DNA from: Glycine soja
Lineage: Eukaryota > Streptophyta > Magnoliopsida > Fabales > Fabaceae
Reading direction: 5' to 3'
Length of the DNA stretch: 64,000 nt
NCBI RefSeq assembly: GCF_004193775.1
Contig: NC_041002.1
Span: forward strand, 17,169,535 to 17,233,534
Shown: piece by piece, positions 32,925 to 43,700 of the stretch
Numbering within the stretch: position 1 is the first letter of the stretch
Layout of the letters: each line of letters begins with the position of its first letter
Program-made: the position numbers and the translations under genes
Notes under the pieces: model-generated
What the model was told of the DNA's origin: nothing
Seen by the model: the letters and a program-made list of their open reading frames with translations, nothing else
The model's database searches: none

Positions 32925-33738
32925 GGAGACAAATTATGGTCATTCTGAACACCTTTTCACCATCTAGACGCAGTCGTGTCCGATGGCAAGCAAAGACAAA
33001 TTATGGTCATTCTGTGCCCTTTTGTCATCCAGAGGCGGCGAGCCCGATGACATGCGGAGACAAATTATGGTCATTCCGCACACCTTTTCGCCATCCAGAC
33101 ACAGTCGTGTCCGATGGCGCGCAGAGACAAATTATGGTCATTCTGCGCCCTTTTGTCATCTAGTGGCGGCGAGCCCGATGACATGCGGAGACAAATTATG
33201 GTCATTCCACACACCTTTTCGCCATCCAGACACAGTCGTGTCCGATGGCATGTAGAGACAAATTATGGTCATTCTGCGCCCTTTTGTCATCCAGAGGCGA
33301 TCGTTCCGGATGACACGCGGAGACAAATTATGGTCATCCGCGCGCTTTTGCTATCTATAAAACTCGATGAGTGATAAACGCGCAGAGACAAATTATGGTC
33401 ATTCTGCGCCCTTTGTCATTCAGGAGCAGCAAGTTGAGTGATAAACGCACAGAGACAAATTATGGCCATTCTGCGCCCTTTGTCATTCAGGAGTAGCAAG
33501 TTGAGTGATAAACATGCAGAGACAAATTATGGTCATTCTGTGCCCTTTTTCATTCAGGAGCAGCAAGTTGAGTGATAAACGCGTAGAGACAAATTATTGC
33601 CATTCTGCGCCTTTTGTCATTCAGGAGCAGTGAGTCGAGTGGTGGGCGGAGACAAATTATGGTCATTCCGCACACCCTTTTGCCATCCAGAGGCGATTGT
33701 GTCCGATGGCACGCAGAGACAAATTATGGTCATTCTGC
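32925..33738. repeat. Tandem array of AGACAAATTATGGTCATTC units (64-70 bp)
   Basis: About 12-13 units, each with AGACAAATTATGGTCATTC followed by a variable half with CGCCATCCAGA or TTTGTCATCCAGA. In the left part two unit types alternate, with spacings 67, 64, 67, giving a 131-bp higher-order repeat. In the right part (from 33,360) units contain GAGTGATAAACGC. The array stops at the border of the LTR fragment at 33,740. ORFs through it are by-products. Confidence 0.88.
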
Positions 33739-33739
33739 G

Positions 33740-34080
33740 CCTTAGCGTGTGCCTTTCTCGCTTAGTGAACCTGTACAACTCATCTTTTTCTAGAGTCTTC
33801 CTCGCGCTTAGCCCATGAGTGGTGTGCTTAGTGGATGCTCGCTAAGCCAGTAGATTGGCTTAGCGAGAAGGTGAAAAACAACACTTTTCAAAGCTTGCCT
33901 AATTAACCTGAAATTGAGAGAAAATGATTATTAAACACCCAAAATGGAAGTACTAAATATTTATTACCTATACTTAACAGAAAATACTTATAACACTACA
34001 AAATAACCATAAATTGGAAGAGTTTGATACAATTTACACAAGTTTTATACACAAAAGTTAGTCGTATTCACCGACTAACA
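33740..34080 (-). repeat. 5'-end fragment of the 11,259-type LTR, inverted
   Basis: The reverse complement matches the first 330 or so bases of the solo LTR at 11,259, including TGTTAGTCGGTGAA, the CTTGTATAAATTGTATC stretch and the CTAAGCC motifs. It starts exactly at the TG end (34,080) and is cut off at 33,740 by the tandem array. It interrupts the MULE fragment that continues at 34,081. Confidence 0.82.
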
Positions 34081-34440
34081 GACACCCATATTTCCTACTC
34101 CCAGTATCTCTTCTAACAAAATCTTTCTTCCTAAACCTATACTGACCACCCCTCTCACAACCAACTAACACAAATGAAGTCCTTCCTCTCATACTAGTGT
34201 TTGTGTCTGACCTCATAATTACCGCCACAAATCCATTTTCATAAGCAACTGATTGAGCCCACTGCAAAACATCATCTCGGGTAGCAAACACCTACAACGC
34301 AAGTCACACAATTATAGTCTTCAAAGGGACATTCATTTAATCAATTTAATAACAATAATGAAGATTATTACCTGAGAAGTATTGAACGCCTCTGAACAAT
34401 CAACATGTTGTTCGTCATTCACATCAACTTCATCGTCCAT
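34081..34440 (-). pseudogene. MULE transposase N-terminal fragment
   Basis: Exon 1 (34440-34372, 23 codons, MDDEVDVNDE...AFNTSQ) ends at a GT donor. An intron of about 80 bp has its AG acceptor at 34292-34293, and exon 2 (34291 down to 34,081) begins VFATRDDVLQWAQSV and continues through VAVIMRSDTNTSMRGRTSFVLVGCERGG. This is the same family as the pseudogene at the left edge, but in better condition. It ends where the LTR fragment was inserted, so the catalytic core is lost. Confidence 0.75.
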
Positions 34441-35079
34441 CTTAACAACAGATTCAAAATTTTCCACATCACAAACATACAACACCTAACCGCACTATAC
34501 ATATACTATTATACAAAACTCAACGTAATTTTTTACTGCATACCATTTTATAAACACTACAATTCATAACCATATACATTGAAAACCAAAAACCCTATAT
34601 CAATCTACATACGAATTATTTCAAATGCATGTATAAATAAATAATTTTTATTTACAAAATTTACATCCTAACATATTTATAATTAAAAAAAATTAAAACT
34701 TTGAAGAATTTTTACCAATTTAAAAATCTGAATATACCATACAGATCAAGTGATCCGTATGGTATAATTAAACTTACGGATTACATGATTCATATATTTT
34801 ATATGGATCATGTAATCCGTAACTTTAATTTAAACATACGGATCAACCACCAACTCGTGTACCTCTGACGATGTCGCTATCGAACCAACCATCGCAATAA
34901 TCACCACCAACCGGTATCACTTTTACCTCCATCCAAGCGACACCTCACTCAACGGGAAAAATCAACACCAAAGGAGCCACCAAACCAGAAAGTGAACCAC
35001 GTGAAATGAAAATGACACAAACATGGAACTTATTAAAGAGGAAGAACACAGAGGGATAATTTTGGAATTACCAAAAATT

Positions 35080-35115
35080 GCTGGGTGCACAAGCAATAAT
35101 GCTGGTGCACCTAGC
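35080..35115. other. Hairpin GCTGGGTGCAC / GTGCACCTAGC
   Basis: 11-bp arms with 10 matches and a 14-base loop. It lies where the outer end of the MULE fragment would be expected and may be part of its terminus. Confidence 0.5.
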
Positions 35116-35369
35116 AACACCCCAAAATTGAATTGTATATTTTGAGGTCAAATTAGTATTATGTAATTAGGTGGTTTTGAGATATGTTTTTATAATTACT
35201 ATGGTTGTTGGAATCTTTTATTCTCTAGTGAGACTTAGATGTATTTTTATAAGTTTTTATTCTTTAATTCAGTTATAGACTAATCGTTGATTTGAAGATT
35301 AGTCAACATTTTTTCAGACAAATATAAATATATTAGAATAAAAGAGGAATGAAAAAGAAGTAAACGTAT

Positions 35370-35885
35370 AGTGAGGACTATAAAGAAGGATCCGCAATCA
35401 AAAAGCCTCCAAAAGAATTCCTAAAGAAGTTCTGCCTTCCAATTGTCAGTAACTGATCATAGGCACCCCAGTGGATTGACACTCCAAGAAGAAAAGAAGT
35501 AGCCAGGTGTGACCCTCTTCCTATATAATACCGATTGCCAAGATATATAGACATTATACTCGCTGACACCCTCTTGGATCCAAATTTTCCCCTTGGAAAA
35601 TTATGTTATTCCTTGCATTCCTTAGACACCAACATGTAATATGCCAAAAAGATGTTTTACACTCTTTGCTTTCATTCCCTGTATCAGCAACCCAACTTCA
35701 TCATATAGCTGCAAAATCGATTGTGCACGGCCAAAGAAACTCCCACCCACTTGAAGACTGCCATCCAAATCTGATATGAAAAAGGGAAATCAGGAAACAA
35801 ATGATTGTTGTCCTCACATGCCTCATGACAGAACACTCACGATGATCACAAATTATCAATGTGAACCCCTCGTCTGTGACTGTTG
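35370..35885 (-). pseudogene. LINE (non-LTR retrotransposon) 3' remnant with zf-RVT region
   Basis: Minus-strand translation gives, in order, HEACEDNNHLFPDFPFSYQ and IWMAVFKWVGVS, then after a frame change WHITCWCLRNARNNIIF, then a tail with KRVTPGYFFSSWSVNPLGCL. This series is the zinc-binding C-terminal region that follows reverse transcriptase in plant L1-type LINEs (bundled in plant proteins as zf-RVT). Several stops and frame changes are present. RT itself is absent, being cut off toward 35,940. Confidence 0.6.
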
Positions 35886-35939
35886 AGGGCTAAATATAGA
35901 GTGATTGTTGTATTAGTAAATGATAATGTTGAGGCTACC

Positions 35940-37087
35940 TGTCATACCCTAATTTCATCCGGGGACCTTTGCTTGATGACATGCGACCTTTGTTTGGTCC
36001 TTGTAAGGTGCTTGGCACCCATCATTAGGCAATTTGTGAAATTCCGGGACGTGCCGGAAAACAAAAGAAAATATTGATGCACAATCCGTAAGGTTCCGTG
36101 ACACACCGGAAATCAAATGGAAGCATCGTTGCACAATTAGTGAGGTTCCGTAACATTCCGTAAGTCAAAAAGGGGATGATTATGTAATCCACAAGGTTCC
36201 GTAACATTACGGAAAGAAAACAAGTATCGCTACGAAATTCGTAAGTTTCCGTAACTTTACGAAAAAAGAATCACCAAAAAAAGGCAGGGGGTGTACTTAG
36301 TAAAAATGGGGGTGCAAATAGCAACCAGGCCCACTTGGGCCCTCCAGAAGATTCCTCCAGAAGGCTGTTGCTTCTGGAGGAAGCAACCCTGCTCGCCTGG
36401 GCGAGCTGGGTGGCAAGCTTCTCCCCCAATTTTCTATAAATAGGGGGAGAAGTGAAGTGAAAAAGGGTTCAGCCCCTTAGGCACTTCTCTCTCTTTCGAA
36501 TTTGCTTGGAAAAATTGTTTCCGTGAAGAAAATCTAAGCCGAGGCGCTTCCGAAATGTTTCCGTAACGTTTCCATAAGGAATTTGGCGAAGGTTTCGACC
36601 GTTCTTCGACGTTCTTCATTCGTTCTTCATCGTTCTTCGATCTTCAACGGGTAAGTACCTCGAACCAAGCTTTTCAATTCATTCTATGTACCCGTGGTGG
36701 TCAACATTGTGTTTCGTGTATTTTTATTCTCGTTTCATTTACTTTTTATACCCCCTTTTGACGTGCTTAAGCCATTTTATTTAAGTCATTTCTCGCTTAA
36801 CCTAAAAATAAAATAAATTTCCACCGATCGTTTGAATTGTATTATCCGTTAACTTCGGTTAAAATGAATTCCGATCGTTCGGTCGTGCCGTAACCACGTT
36901 GGAAATCAAAAAAAGAGGTAAAATAATAATATAATAATAAAAAAAAACGTCTTTTAGTAAAATAAGGCGGAAAATCAATCGGACGTTTTCTCTTTGGGAT
37001 TTCTCATTCTTAATTGAATTGACTAATAACTAAAGTGAAATTAAGGCTAAAATCAACTCGCCTAGTCAAGCTCGTCCATAAAAATAG
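35940..37087 (+). repeat. LTR of Ogre-like element B, left part
   Basis: Starts TGTCATACCCTAATTTC and follows LTR A and LTR C in order, including the palindromic TTCCGTAACATTACGGAA subrepeats and the TATA box at 36435-36442. It is broken at AATAG (37083-37087), the target duplication of the SIRE1-like array, and resumes at 54,892. Confidence 0.88.
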
Positions 37088-38088
37088 TGAAATTCTGATA
37101 CCAATGACAGATGTCGTACCAGATGTCACGACATCACGCTTCAGAACATGGAGATTATATTTGACTGAATGAACAGATTAAACAAGTAAATAACACAAGA
37201 GAATTGTTAACCCAGTTCGGTGCAACGTCACCTACATCTGGGGGCTACCAAGCCAGGGAGGAAATCCACTAAAAATAGTGTTAGTTCGAAGATCTAACAG
37301 CCACTGTTTACAACCTTCTCACCTAACCACTACCCGTGCAACCTCTACCTAAGAGCCACTCTTAGATATGAGAACCCCTCTCACTCCCTCTCAATCACTC
37401 TCCCGTGTTTACAATTAAATCAAATACACACCAGAGATTGCTCTCTGAACAATAGAGATCAACTCTACACACTCAGGTCCAACACTTGATGTTAGGGTAA
37501 CATCAAGGTGGCTCACAAAACACTCAAGTCCCAAAACTCACAAAATAACTCTTCAATCCCGGACTTGGTAGAAAACTCATGCAGCCTTCATGTTTATATA
37601 GCAGTGTGCGTATCTGGGCTGCAACAACTTGCGCTGGATGAGATCTATCATTCTCCTGAAAAATCTGCACTTAAAGATCTAAAAGATAACGTTTGATCTT
37701 TTAGTTTTTATCTTTAATCTTTAATCCCTGAACGAACTATTCAAGTTTGTAATTCGAACTTTAATTATCTTTTAATTCATTCCTAAAGATAGATCGTCTA
37801 ATCTGTTGCTAACTGCACAATAATCTGTTAAAGATATAACAGATTTATGTGTCCAGTATTTTCGGGCCGGATGTCCTGGACATCGTATCCGACATCGTGG
37901 ATCCTGCAGCTTCAATTCTTCATTTGACATTTTATCTTGCCTTGTGCATTGTGCAGCCCGATCTGATTCCTTGACATAATGTTAGACAGCATGTGCAGCA
38001 ACTCCAGCTTTCCTTCATTGTCTAAGTGCTTATGTTTTAACAAAATTTTAGCCAATCTTTTAAAGCTTAGTAAAGCTAAGCACTAACA
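37088..38088 (-). repeat. SIRE1-like LTR 1 (3' LTR of unit 1)
   Basis: 1,001 bp. On the minus strand it starts TGTTAGTGCTTAGC and ends TATCAGAATTTCA. It contains a TATA box, a U3 composite motif (37870-37896), a U5 composite motif (37110-37135) and a CTTGATGTT-AGGGT-AACATCAAG inverted repeat (37,486-37,508). Confidence 0.95.
37593..37600 (-). promoter_or_regulatory. TATA box of the SIRE1-like LTR (also at 45995 and 54396)
   Basis: TATATAAA on the minus strand, about 490 bp from the LTR 5' end. The same box occurs in LTR2 (45995-46002) and LTR3 (54396-54403). In the array, the middle LTR could act as promoter for unit 1 and as polyadenylation region for unit 2. Confidence 0.7.
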
Positions 38089-38720
38089 ATCTCCCCCTTT
38101 GGCAAATTTTGTCTAAAACATACTTAGACACTTCCTGAGCAGGTACGAGCAGTTATGCAAGTGGGATCAGCAACTTTCATTATCAGAGTAATCAAGCACA
38201 GCGGTATCTGTAGTGGCGACAGCAAAATTCTGCAAGTTGCAAGTCGTTTCCCGGATGTCAAGACATCTCACGTGACATCAGCTTTCTGCTCCCCCTGTCT
38301 CCATGCTCTTACTGCTGTGAAGCAGTTCACTGCAGCATCTTCTATCAGCTACTAGTCTTTTCCAGGATGTCAAGACATCTCATGTGACATCAGCTTTTTG
38401 CTCCCCCTGTCTCCATGCTCGTACTGCATCTTCTATCAGCTACTAGTTTCAGTAGCTTACATCAATCATCATCAGCAGCAGCAGTCTCCCCCTCAAAATC
38501 ATATACATACAACTCCCCCTCAAAATCATGAATCATGCATACATCGTATCCTACTACTCACAATCATAAATCATGCATAATACTATTACTCCCCCTTTTT
38601 AGACAGAATTTGGCAAAAGTAGAATGCATGCAAATATTACAGACCAATAGCAATCAATTGTTCAAAGGGACATGCCCCTATAGCTAGTAAGAGTAAAAAG
38701 CAAAAATAAAGGTCTGATGG
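38089..38720 (-). other. 3' UTR of unit 1 with multiple polypurine tracts
   Basis: The main polypurine tract (AGGGGGAG on the minus strand, 38091-38098) abuts the LTR. Five further identical AGGGGGAG tracts lie at 38289, 38401, 38486, 38513 and 38589. A direct duplication of about 110 bp (38,246 on and 38,358 on) carries two copies of the composite GATGTC/GACATC motif. Multiple polypurine tracts have been reported for Sireviruses. Confidence 0.8.
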
Positions 38721-40697
38721 TCATGGGGTGGCATCAGAATCATCATCATCGGATTCTGTATCCTCTGCTGCATCTTCTTCTTCCTCAGCGGCTTCTTCTT
38801 CTTCCTCAGCTGCTTCACCATCATCAATGCCACTGTCTGAGAGTCTTTTGATCAGGCGTTCCAGCTCCATTTTCTTCTCTGTGGTGGCTTTGATGGTTGC
38901 TTCCAGCACCTTGCATGTGTCCTTGAGTTCAGCAATCAAAGCATCCTTGGACACAGCACCTGAAGCAGCAGCTTTCCCTGATGTCGAGACAATGTCTGGG
39001 ACATGTGTCCCCTCAAACAGTTTGTAATGCAGGGACAGAGCCGATTCTCTCTTCATCACAGAGTCAATGTTGTTTAACATATTGGGATGTTGACTCAACA
39101 TAATGCCACACAATACAGTAGGGAAGGCAATGGGTAATTTGACAGCAAAAGATTCTGAATGCTTAACAGTTTGATCAAAAATATAGTTTCCAAAATTAAA
39201 TTTGGACTTGGTTCCAACAGCATACAGAAATTTACCCAAACCTGTGGCAACCGTGGAAGTATGATTGGTGGGTACCCAGTTGGCAGTGCCAATCCTATGC
39301 AGGATTGCATACTTCACACTTAGCTTCCTTGCAGAAAGCTTCCCTTTCTTTGGCCAATGCTGGACTTGCTTGGCAGTGATTTCCTTGGCAATTTGATGCT
39401 CAGAAACAGCAATATCCACCACTCCTTCAGTTGGTCTGCCCAGATACTTGTTGATTACAGCAGGGGAGAATCTAATACATTTTCCTCTGACAAACACTTT
39501 CTGATACTCATCACTCTTTCTGTTTGTTATGTCAGAGGGAATGTTGACAATGAATTCCCTGACTAGGCTTTCATAACAATCTCCCAACTTGGTGACTGTT
39601 TTCAGCAGTCCAGCAGCCTTGATGAGGTCCATGATCTCCTTGCAATCCAAGGCATCTCTTCCCAGTTCTCTTTCAACAGCAAGTCTGCGTTGATATACAA
39701 ATTTCCACCTTTCAACATTGCCAATGGAGTGGAATGAAATGTTGTCCAATGGTGCATCAGGGACATTTCCAGGCACCTTTTTCCCTGATTTCTTGGCCCT
39801 CTTGATGTCGAGAACATCTAGTTCGACATCATCATCAGAATTAGATGAGGAAATTTCTTTCCTCTTCTTGGAAGGAATTGCAACTTTGCTCCATCTGGAT
39901 GTGGTAGGAGTGATTGGTGTGCTCTTCTTCTGTGCCATAGTTTTGATTCGTCCAGACCTAGTAATGGGGGTTTTTCCCTTTCTGCTTTGTAATCTTTCTG
40001 CAATGCCGGGTGCCAACTTGTTGGCAATGGGTTCCTCATCAGATTCTACTTCTTCTAGGTCAATGAGGTCACCTGGAGCAGGTTCTGGTGCCCTTGGTGC
40101 AGGGGTCTCCTCTGTGGCTTGGTCCTCTTCCTCTGTTGATTCCTCTTCACTGGGTGAAGGGAGGGCTTCAGCATTTGGGGTGGAAGATGTTGGAACATCT
40201 TTATCAGCATCAGGCACAGAAGCATTTTTCAAAATGCTACTCACAATACTGCGGATCTTCTTATCCATCTCCGTGTCTACTTCCCTAGGACTTGTTGCAA
40301 GGCTAGGGTTTTCAGAAATCTTCACTCCCTGTTGTCTTTTGGGGACCAATTTCTCAGGAACAGGGGCTTGACCAGGAATCATTTGTATGGGTTGGATATT
40401 GAATTCAGGTTGTTCCTGGTTTGATGGTGCTTTGGTGGATGATGGAGACGATGGTACAGAGGGTGAACCAGGAGATGAAGTTTCTTTTGGTGAGGTAGCC
40501 ATGGAGAAGCAGAGCTTTTGAAATGGTTTCGTGAAAATCTGAGAGGTGTTGGGGAATGCTGATGAAACCGAGAATGCCACGAAAATGTAAATTTGAATGA
40601 GGAATGTAGAGGGACGTGTGAAGCAACGGTCGAATTTGTTTTGGCCCAGTAGAGAACGCGCTATTAACGTTTGAGCACGTTCAGATAAAAGTAATTG
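38721..40697 (-). CDS. SIRE1-like env-like ORF of unit 1, read through from gag-pol
   Basis: An open frame of 658 codons directly after, and in phase with, the gag-pol UAG. There is no ATG for the first 65 codons; the first one is at 40,502 (MATSPKETSS). The product has a Pro/Ser-rich N-terminal part (SSPGSPSVPSSPSSTKAP), an acidic Glu-rich stretch, basic patches (KKRKEISS, KRAKKSGKK), and a central region (about KFVYQRRLAVERELGRD to RGKCIRFSP) resembling the 'putative plant transposon protein' domain. A hydrophobic segment (LPIAFPTVLCGIML), a coiled-coil-like helix (AELKDTCKVLEATIKATTEKK) and an acidic tail of Glu/Asp runs follow. In SIRE1 this ORF is called envelope-like; its role is unproven. 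Unit 2 encodes the same protein. Confidence 0.88.
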   Translation of the reverse strand, partial: QLLLSERAQTLIARSLLGQNKFDRCFTRPSTFLIQIYIFVAFSVSSAFPNTSQIFTKPFQKLCFSMATSPKETSSPGSPSVPSSPSSTKAPSNQEQPEFNIQPIQMIPGQAPVPEKLVPKRQQGVKISENPSLATSPREVDTEMDKKIRSIVSSILKNASVPDADKDVPTSSTPNAEALPSPSEEESTEEEDQATEETPAPRAPEPAPGDLIDLEEVESDEEPIANKLAPGIAERLQSRKGKTPITRSGRIKTMAQKKSTPITPTTSRWSKVAIPSKKRKEISSSNSDDDVELDVLDIKRAKKSGKKVPGNVPDAPLDNISFHSIGNVERWKFVYQRRLAVERELGRDALDCKEIMDLIKAAGLLKTVTKLGDCYESLVREFIVNIPSDITNRKSDEYQKVFVRGKCIRFSPAVINKYLGRPTEGVVDIAVSEHQIAKEITAKQVQHWPKKGKLSARKLSVKYAILHRIGTANWVPTNHTSTVATGLGKFLYAVGTKSKFNFGNYIFDQTVKHSESFAVKLPIAFPTVLCGIMLSQHPNMLNNIDSVMKRESALSLHYKLFEGTHVPDIVSTSGKAAASGAVSKDALIAELKDTCKVLEATIKATTEKKMELERLIKRLSDSGIDDGEAAEEEEEAAEEEEDAAEDTESDDDDSDATP

Positions 40698-40700
40698 CTA
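40692..40700 (-). promoter_or_regulatory. Readthrough stop context UAG CAA UUA (also at 49093-49101)
   Basis: The stop of gag-pol is UAG followed directly by CAA UUA, matching the UAG-CAR-YYA context that allows stop-codon readthrough in tobamoviruses. The frame stays open for the whole env-like ORF. Stop suppression has been shown experimentally for SIRE1 (Havecker and Voytas). Both units are identical here. Confidence 0.85.
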
Positions 40701-43700
40701 TAAATCCTCTAGCAGACAAATGCCCAGCTTGCCCCTCAGTTTTTCAAACTGATTTGCATCCAATGCCTTTGTGAAAATATCTGCTATTTGTTCCTCAGTG
40801 TCAACATGCTCCAGTGTGATAACTTTATCATCAACAAGATCTCTAATATAGTGATGTCTAATGTCAATGTGCTTGGTTCTGCTGTGTTGAACAGGATTTT
40901 TAGAAATATTAATAGCACTCAAGTTGTCACAGTACAATGTCATGACATCTTGTTCGACATTGTACTCCTTCAGCATCTGCTTCATCCAAACTAGTTGTGA
41001 ACAGCTGCTTCCTGCTGCAATATACTCTGCTTCTGCAGTAGATAGGGACACACAGTTCTGCTTCTTGCTGAACCATGAAATAAGATTGTTGCCCAGATAG
41101 AAGCATCCACCAGAAGTGCTTTTTCTGTCATCTGCACTTCCAGCCCAATCAGCATCACAATACCCAACCAGCATTGAATCTGAACAATGACAGTACATAA
41201 TCCCATAGTCACTGGTGCCATTTACATATTTCAGAATTCTCTTTACTTGATTCAAGTGACTTATCTTAGGATTGGCTTGATATCTTGCACAAACACCTAC
41301 TGCATAGGTGATGTCAGGTCTGCTAGCTGTTAAATATAGTAAGCTCCCAATCATGCTTCTGTACAGACTTTGATCAACACTGGTGCCAGCTTCATCTTTG
41401 GACAGCTTCAAGTGAGTAGGTGCAGGTGTTCTTTTATGGCTGGCATTTTCCATCCCAAACTTCTTGACAATGTTCTTTGCATACTTGCTTTGTGAGAGGA
41501 ATATGGAGTCTTCCATCTGCTTCACTTGGAGTCCCAGAAAATAAGTCAGCTCTCCAACAAGACTCATCTCAAATTCAGATTGCATCTGTTGGACAAAATG
41601 TCGAAGCATCTCATTCGACATCCCTCCAAACACAATGTCATCAACATATATCTGTGCTATCATCAAGTTTTCAGCATCTTGTTTGACAAAGAGAGTCTTG
41701 TCAATTCCTCCCTTCCTATACCCTTGCTGAGTAAGGAACTCTGTTAGCCTTTCATACCAAGCTCTTGGAGCTTGCTTCAATCCATAGAGAGCCTTCTTGA
41801 GCCTGTATACATGATCTGGATGAGTTGGATCTACAAATCCCTTTGGCTGCTCCACATAGGCTTCTTCATTCAGGTATCCATTCAGAAACGCGCTCTTCAC
41901 ATCCATCTGGTACAGCTTGAAGTTGAGGATGCAAGCTACACCAAGTAACAATCTGATGGACTCAAGTCTAGCAACAGGGGCGAAAGTTTCATCAAAGTCT
42001 ATGCCTTCAATCTGAGTATAGCCTTGAGCAACAAGTCTGGCCTTGTTTCTGGTTATAACACCTTCTTCATTAGTTTTGTTCTTGAAGATCCACTTGGTGC
42101 CAATCACATTAGTTCCCTCGGGTCTAGGAACTAGCTCCCAAACTTCATTCCTTTTGAATTGCTCCAATTCTTCTTGCATAGCATTGATCCAGAACTCATC
42201 AGTCAGTGCTTCTTTCACATTCTTGGGCTCAATTTTGGAGACAAAACATGAATTGGAGACAATCTCAATCTCCCTTGATCTTGTAGTGACTCCTCTGTTT
42301 GGATCTCCTATAATCAGCTCCTTGGGGTGCATCTTCTGGATTCTACTGGGGGGTCTCCTGTCAGGTTGATTGATGTTTGGTTCATCTGTAGCAGAATCAG
42401 AGTTTTCTGCATTTTCTGCACTTTTAGCTGTATCTGCTACATTGTCTCCCGATGTTCTGACATCTTCTTCGACATCCTTCTTTCTTGCTGGAGTTAGATC
42501 ATCAACAACCACATTGATGGATTCCATCACAGTTCTGGTTCTGGAATTGAATACTCTATATGCTCTGCTGTTTGTAGAGTATCCCAAGAATATTCCTGCA
42601 TCACTCTTGGGATCCATCTTTCTCCTTTGCTCTCTATCTGCCAAAATGTAACATGGACTTCCAAAGATGTGGAAGTGCTTGACAGTTGGCTTCCTCCCTT
42701 TCCAGATTTCATACAGTGTGGTTGGAGTCCCTTTTCTAAGTGTGACTCTGTTGTGGATATAGCATGCTGTGTTCATGGCTTCAGCCCAGAGATTATAGGG
42801 AAGTTCTTTGGCATGAAGCATGACCCTAGCAGCTTCCTGCAAAGTCCTGTTTTTCCTTTCAACTATGCCATTTTGTTGTGGTGTAATGGCTGCAGAGAAC
42901 TCATGAGTGATGCCTTCAGATGTGCAGAATTCAGTAAACTTGCTGTTTTCAAACTCTTTGCCATGGTCACTCCTAATTCTCTTGATAACACAGTCTTTTT
43001 CTCTTTGAAGTCTTAGACTCAACTCTTTGAATACTTCAAAGGTGTCTGATTTCTCTCTGATAAAGTTGACCCAGGTAAATCTGGAGAAATCATCCACAAC
43101 AACATAGGCATACCTCTTTCCTCCAAGGCTTTCAACTTGCATAGGCCCCATCAAGTCCATGTGAAGTAGTTCCAGCACCCTGGAAGTGGTCTGATGTTGA
43201 AGCTTCTGGTGGGACATCTTGACTTGCTTTCCAATCTGACATTCACCACAGATTCTGCCTTCTTCTATTTTCAGATTGGGAATGCCTCTAACAGCACCTT
43301 TGTCAATGATTTTCTTCATGCCTCTTAAGTGCAGATGTCCAAATCTTTGATGCCATATTTTGACTTCATCTTCTTTGGAGAATAGACATGTGGAGGAGTA
43401 ACTGGTTTCTTGAGGTGTCCACAGGTAACAGTTGTCCTTTGATCTGCTGCCCTTCATTAGAACTTCACTCTTCTCATTTGTCACCAAGCATTCTGACTTT
43501 GTGAAGTTTACATTGAATCCTTCATCACACAACTGACTGATGCTGATCAAGTTTGCAGTCAGTCCCTTCACTAGCAGTACTTTGTTCAGACTAGGAAGTC
43601 CATCATGGACTAGCTTTCCCATTCCAGTGATCTTTCCTTTAGAGCCATCTCCAAATGTCACATAGCTAGTGGAGCAAGGTTCAATGTTCACCAGGAATTC

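Noticed and set aside
32618..33374. ORFs with repeated DKLWSF and QIMVI-type motifs
   Set aside because: They are by-products of the AGACAAATTATGG tandem array, and several overlapping frames are open at once.
37508..37696. 62-codon ORF repeated in all three LTRs (also 45910 and 54311)
   Set aside because: It lies on the strand opposite to LTR transcription and overlaps the TATA box region. It is repeated only because the LTR is repeated, and no domain is visible.
39718..40371. 217-codon plus-strand ORF opposite the env-like ORF (and its copy at 48,119-48,772)
   Set aside because: It lies wholly antisense to a recognised coding region and has low-complexity Ser-rich sequence arising from acidic and Ser codons on the other strand.
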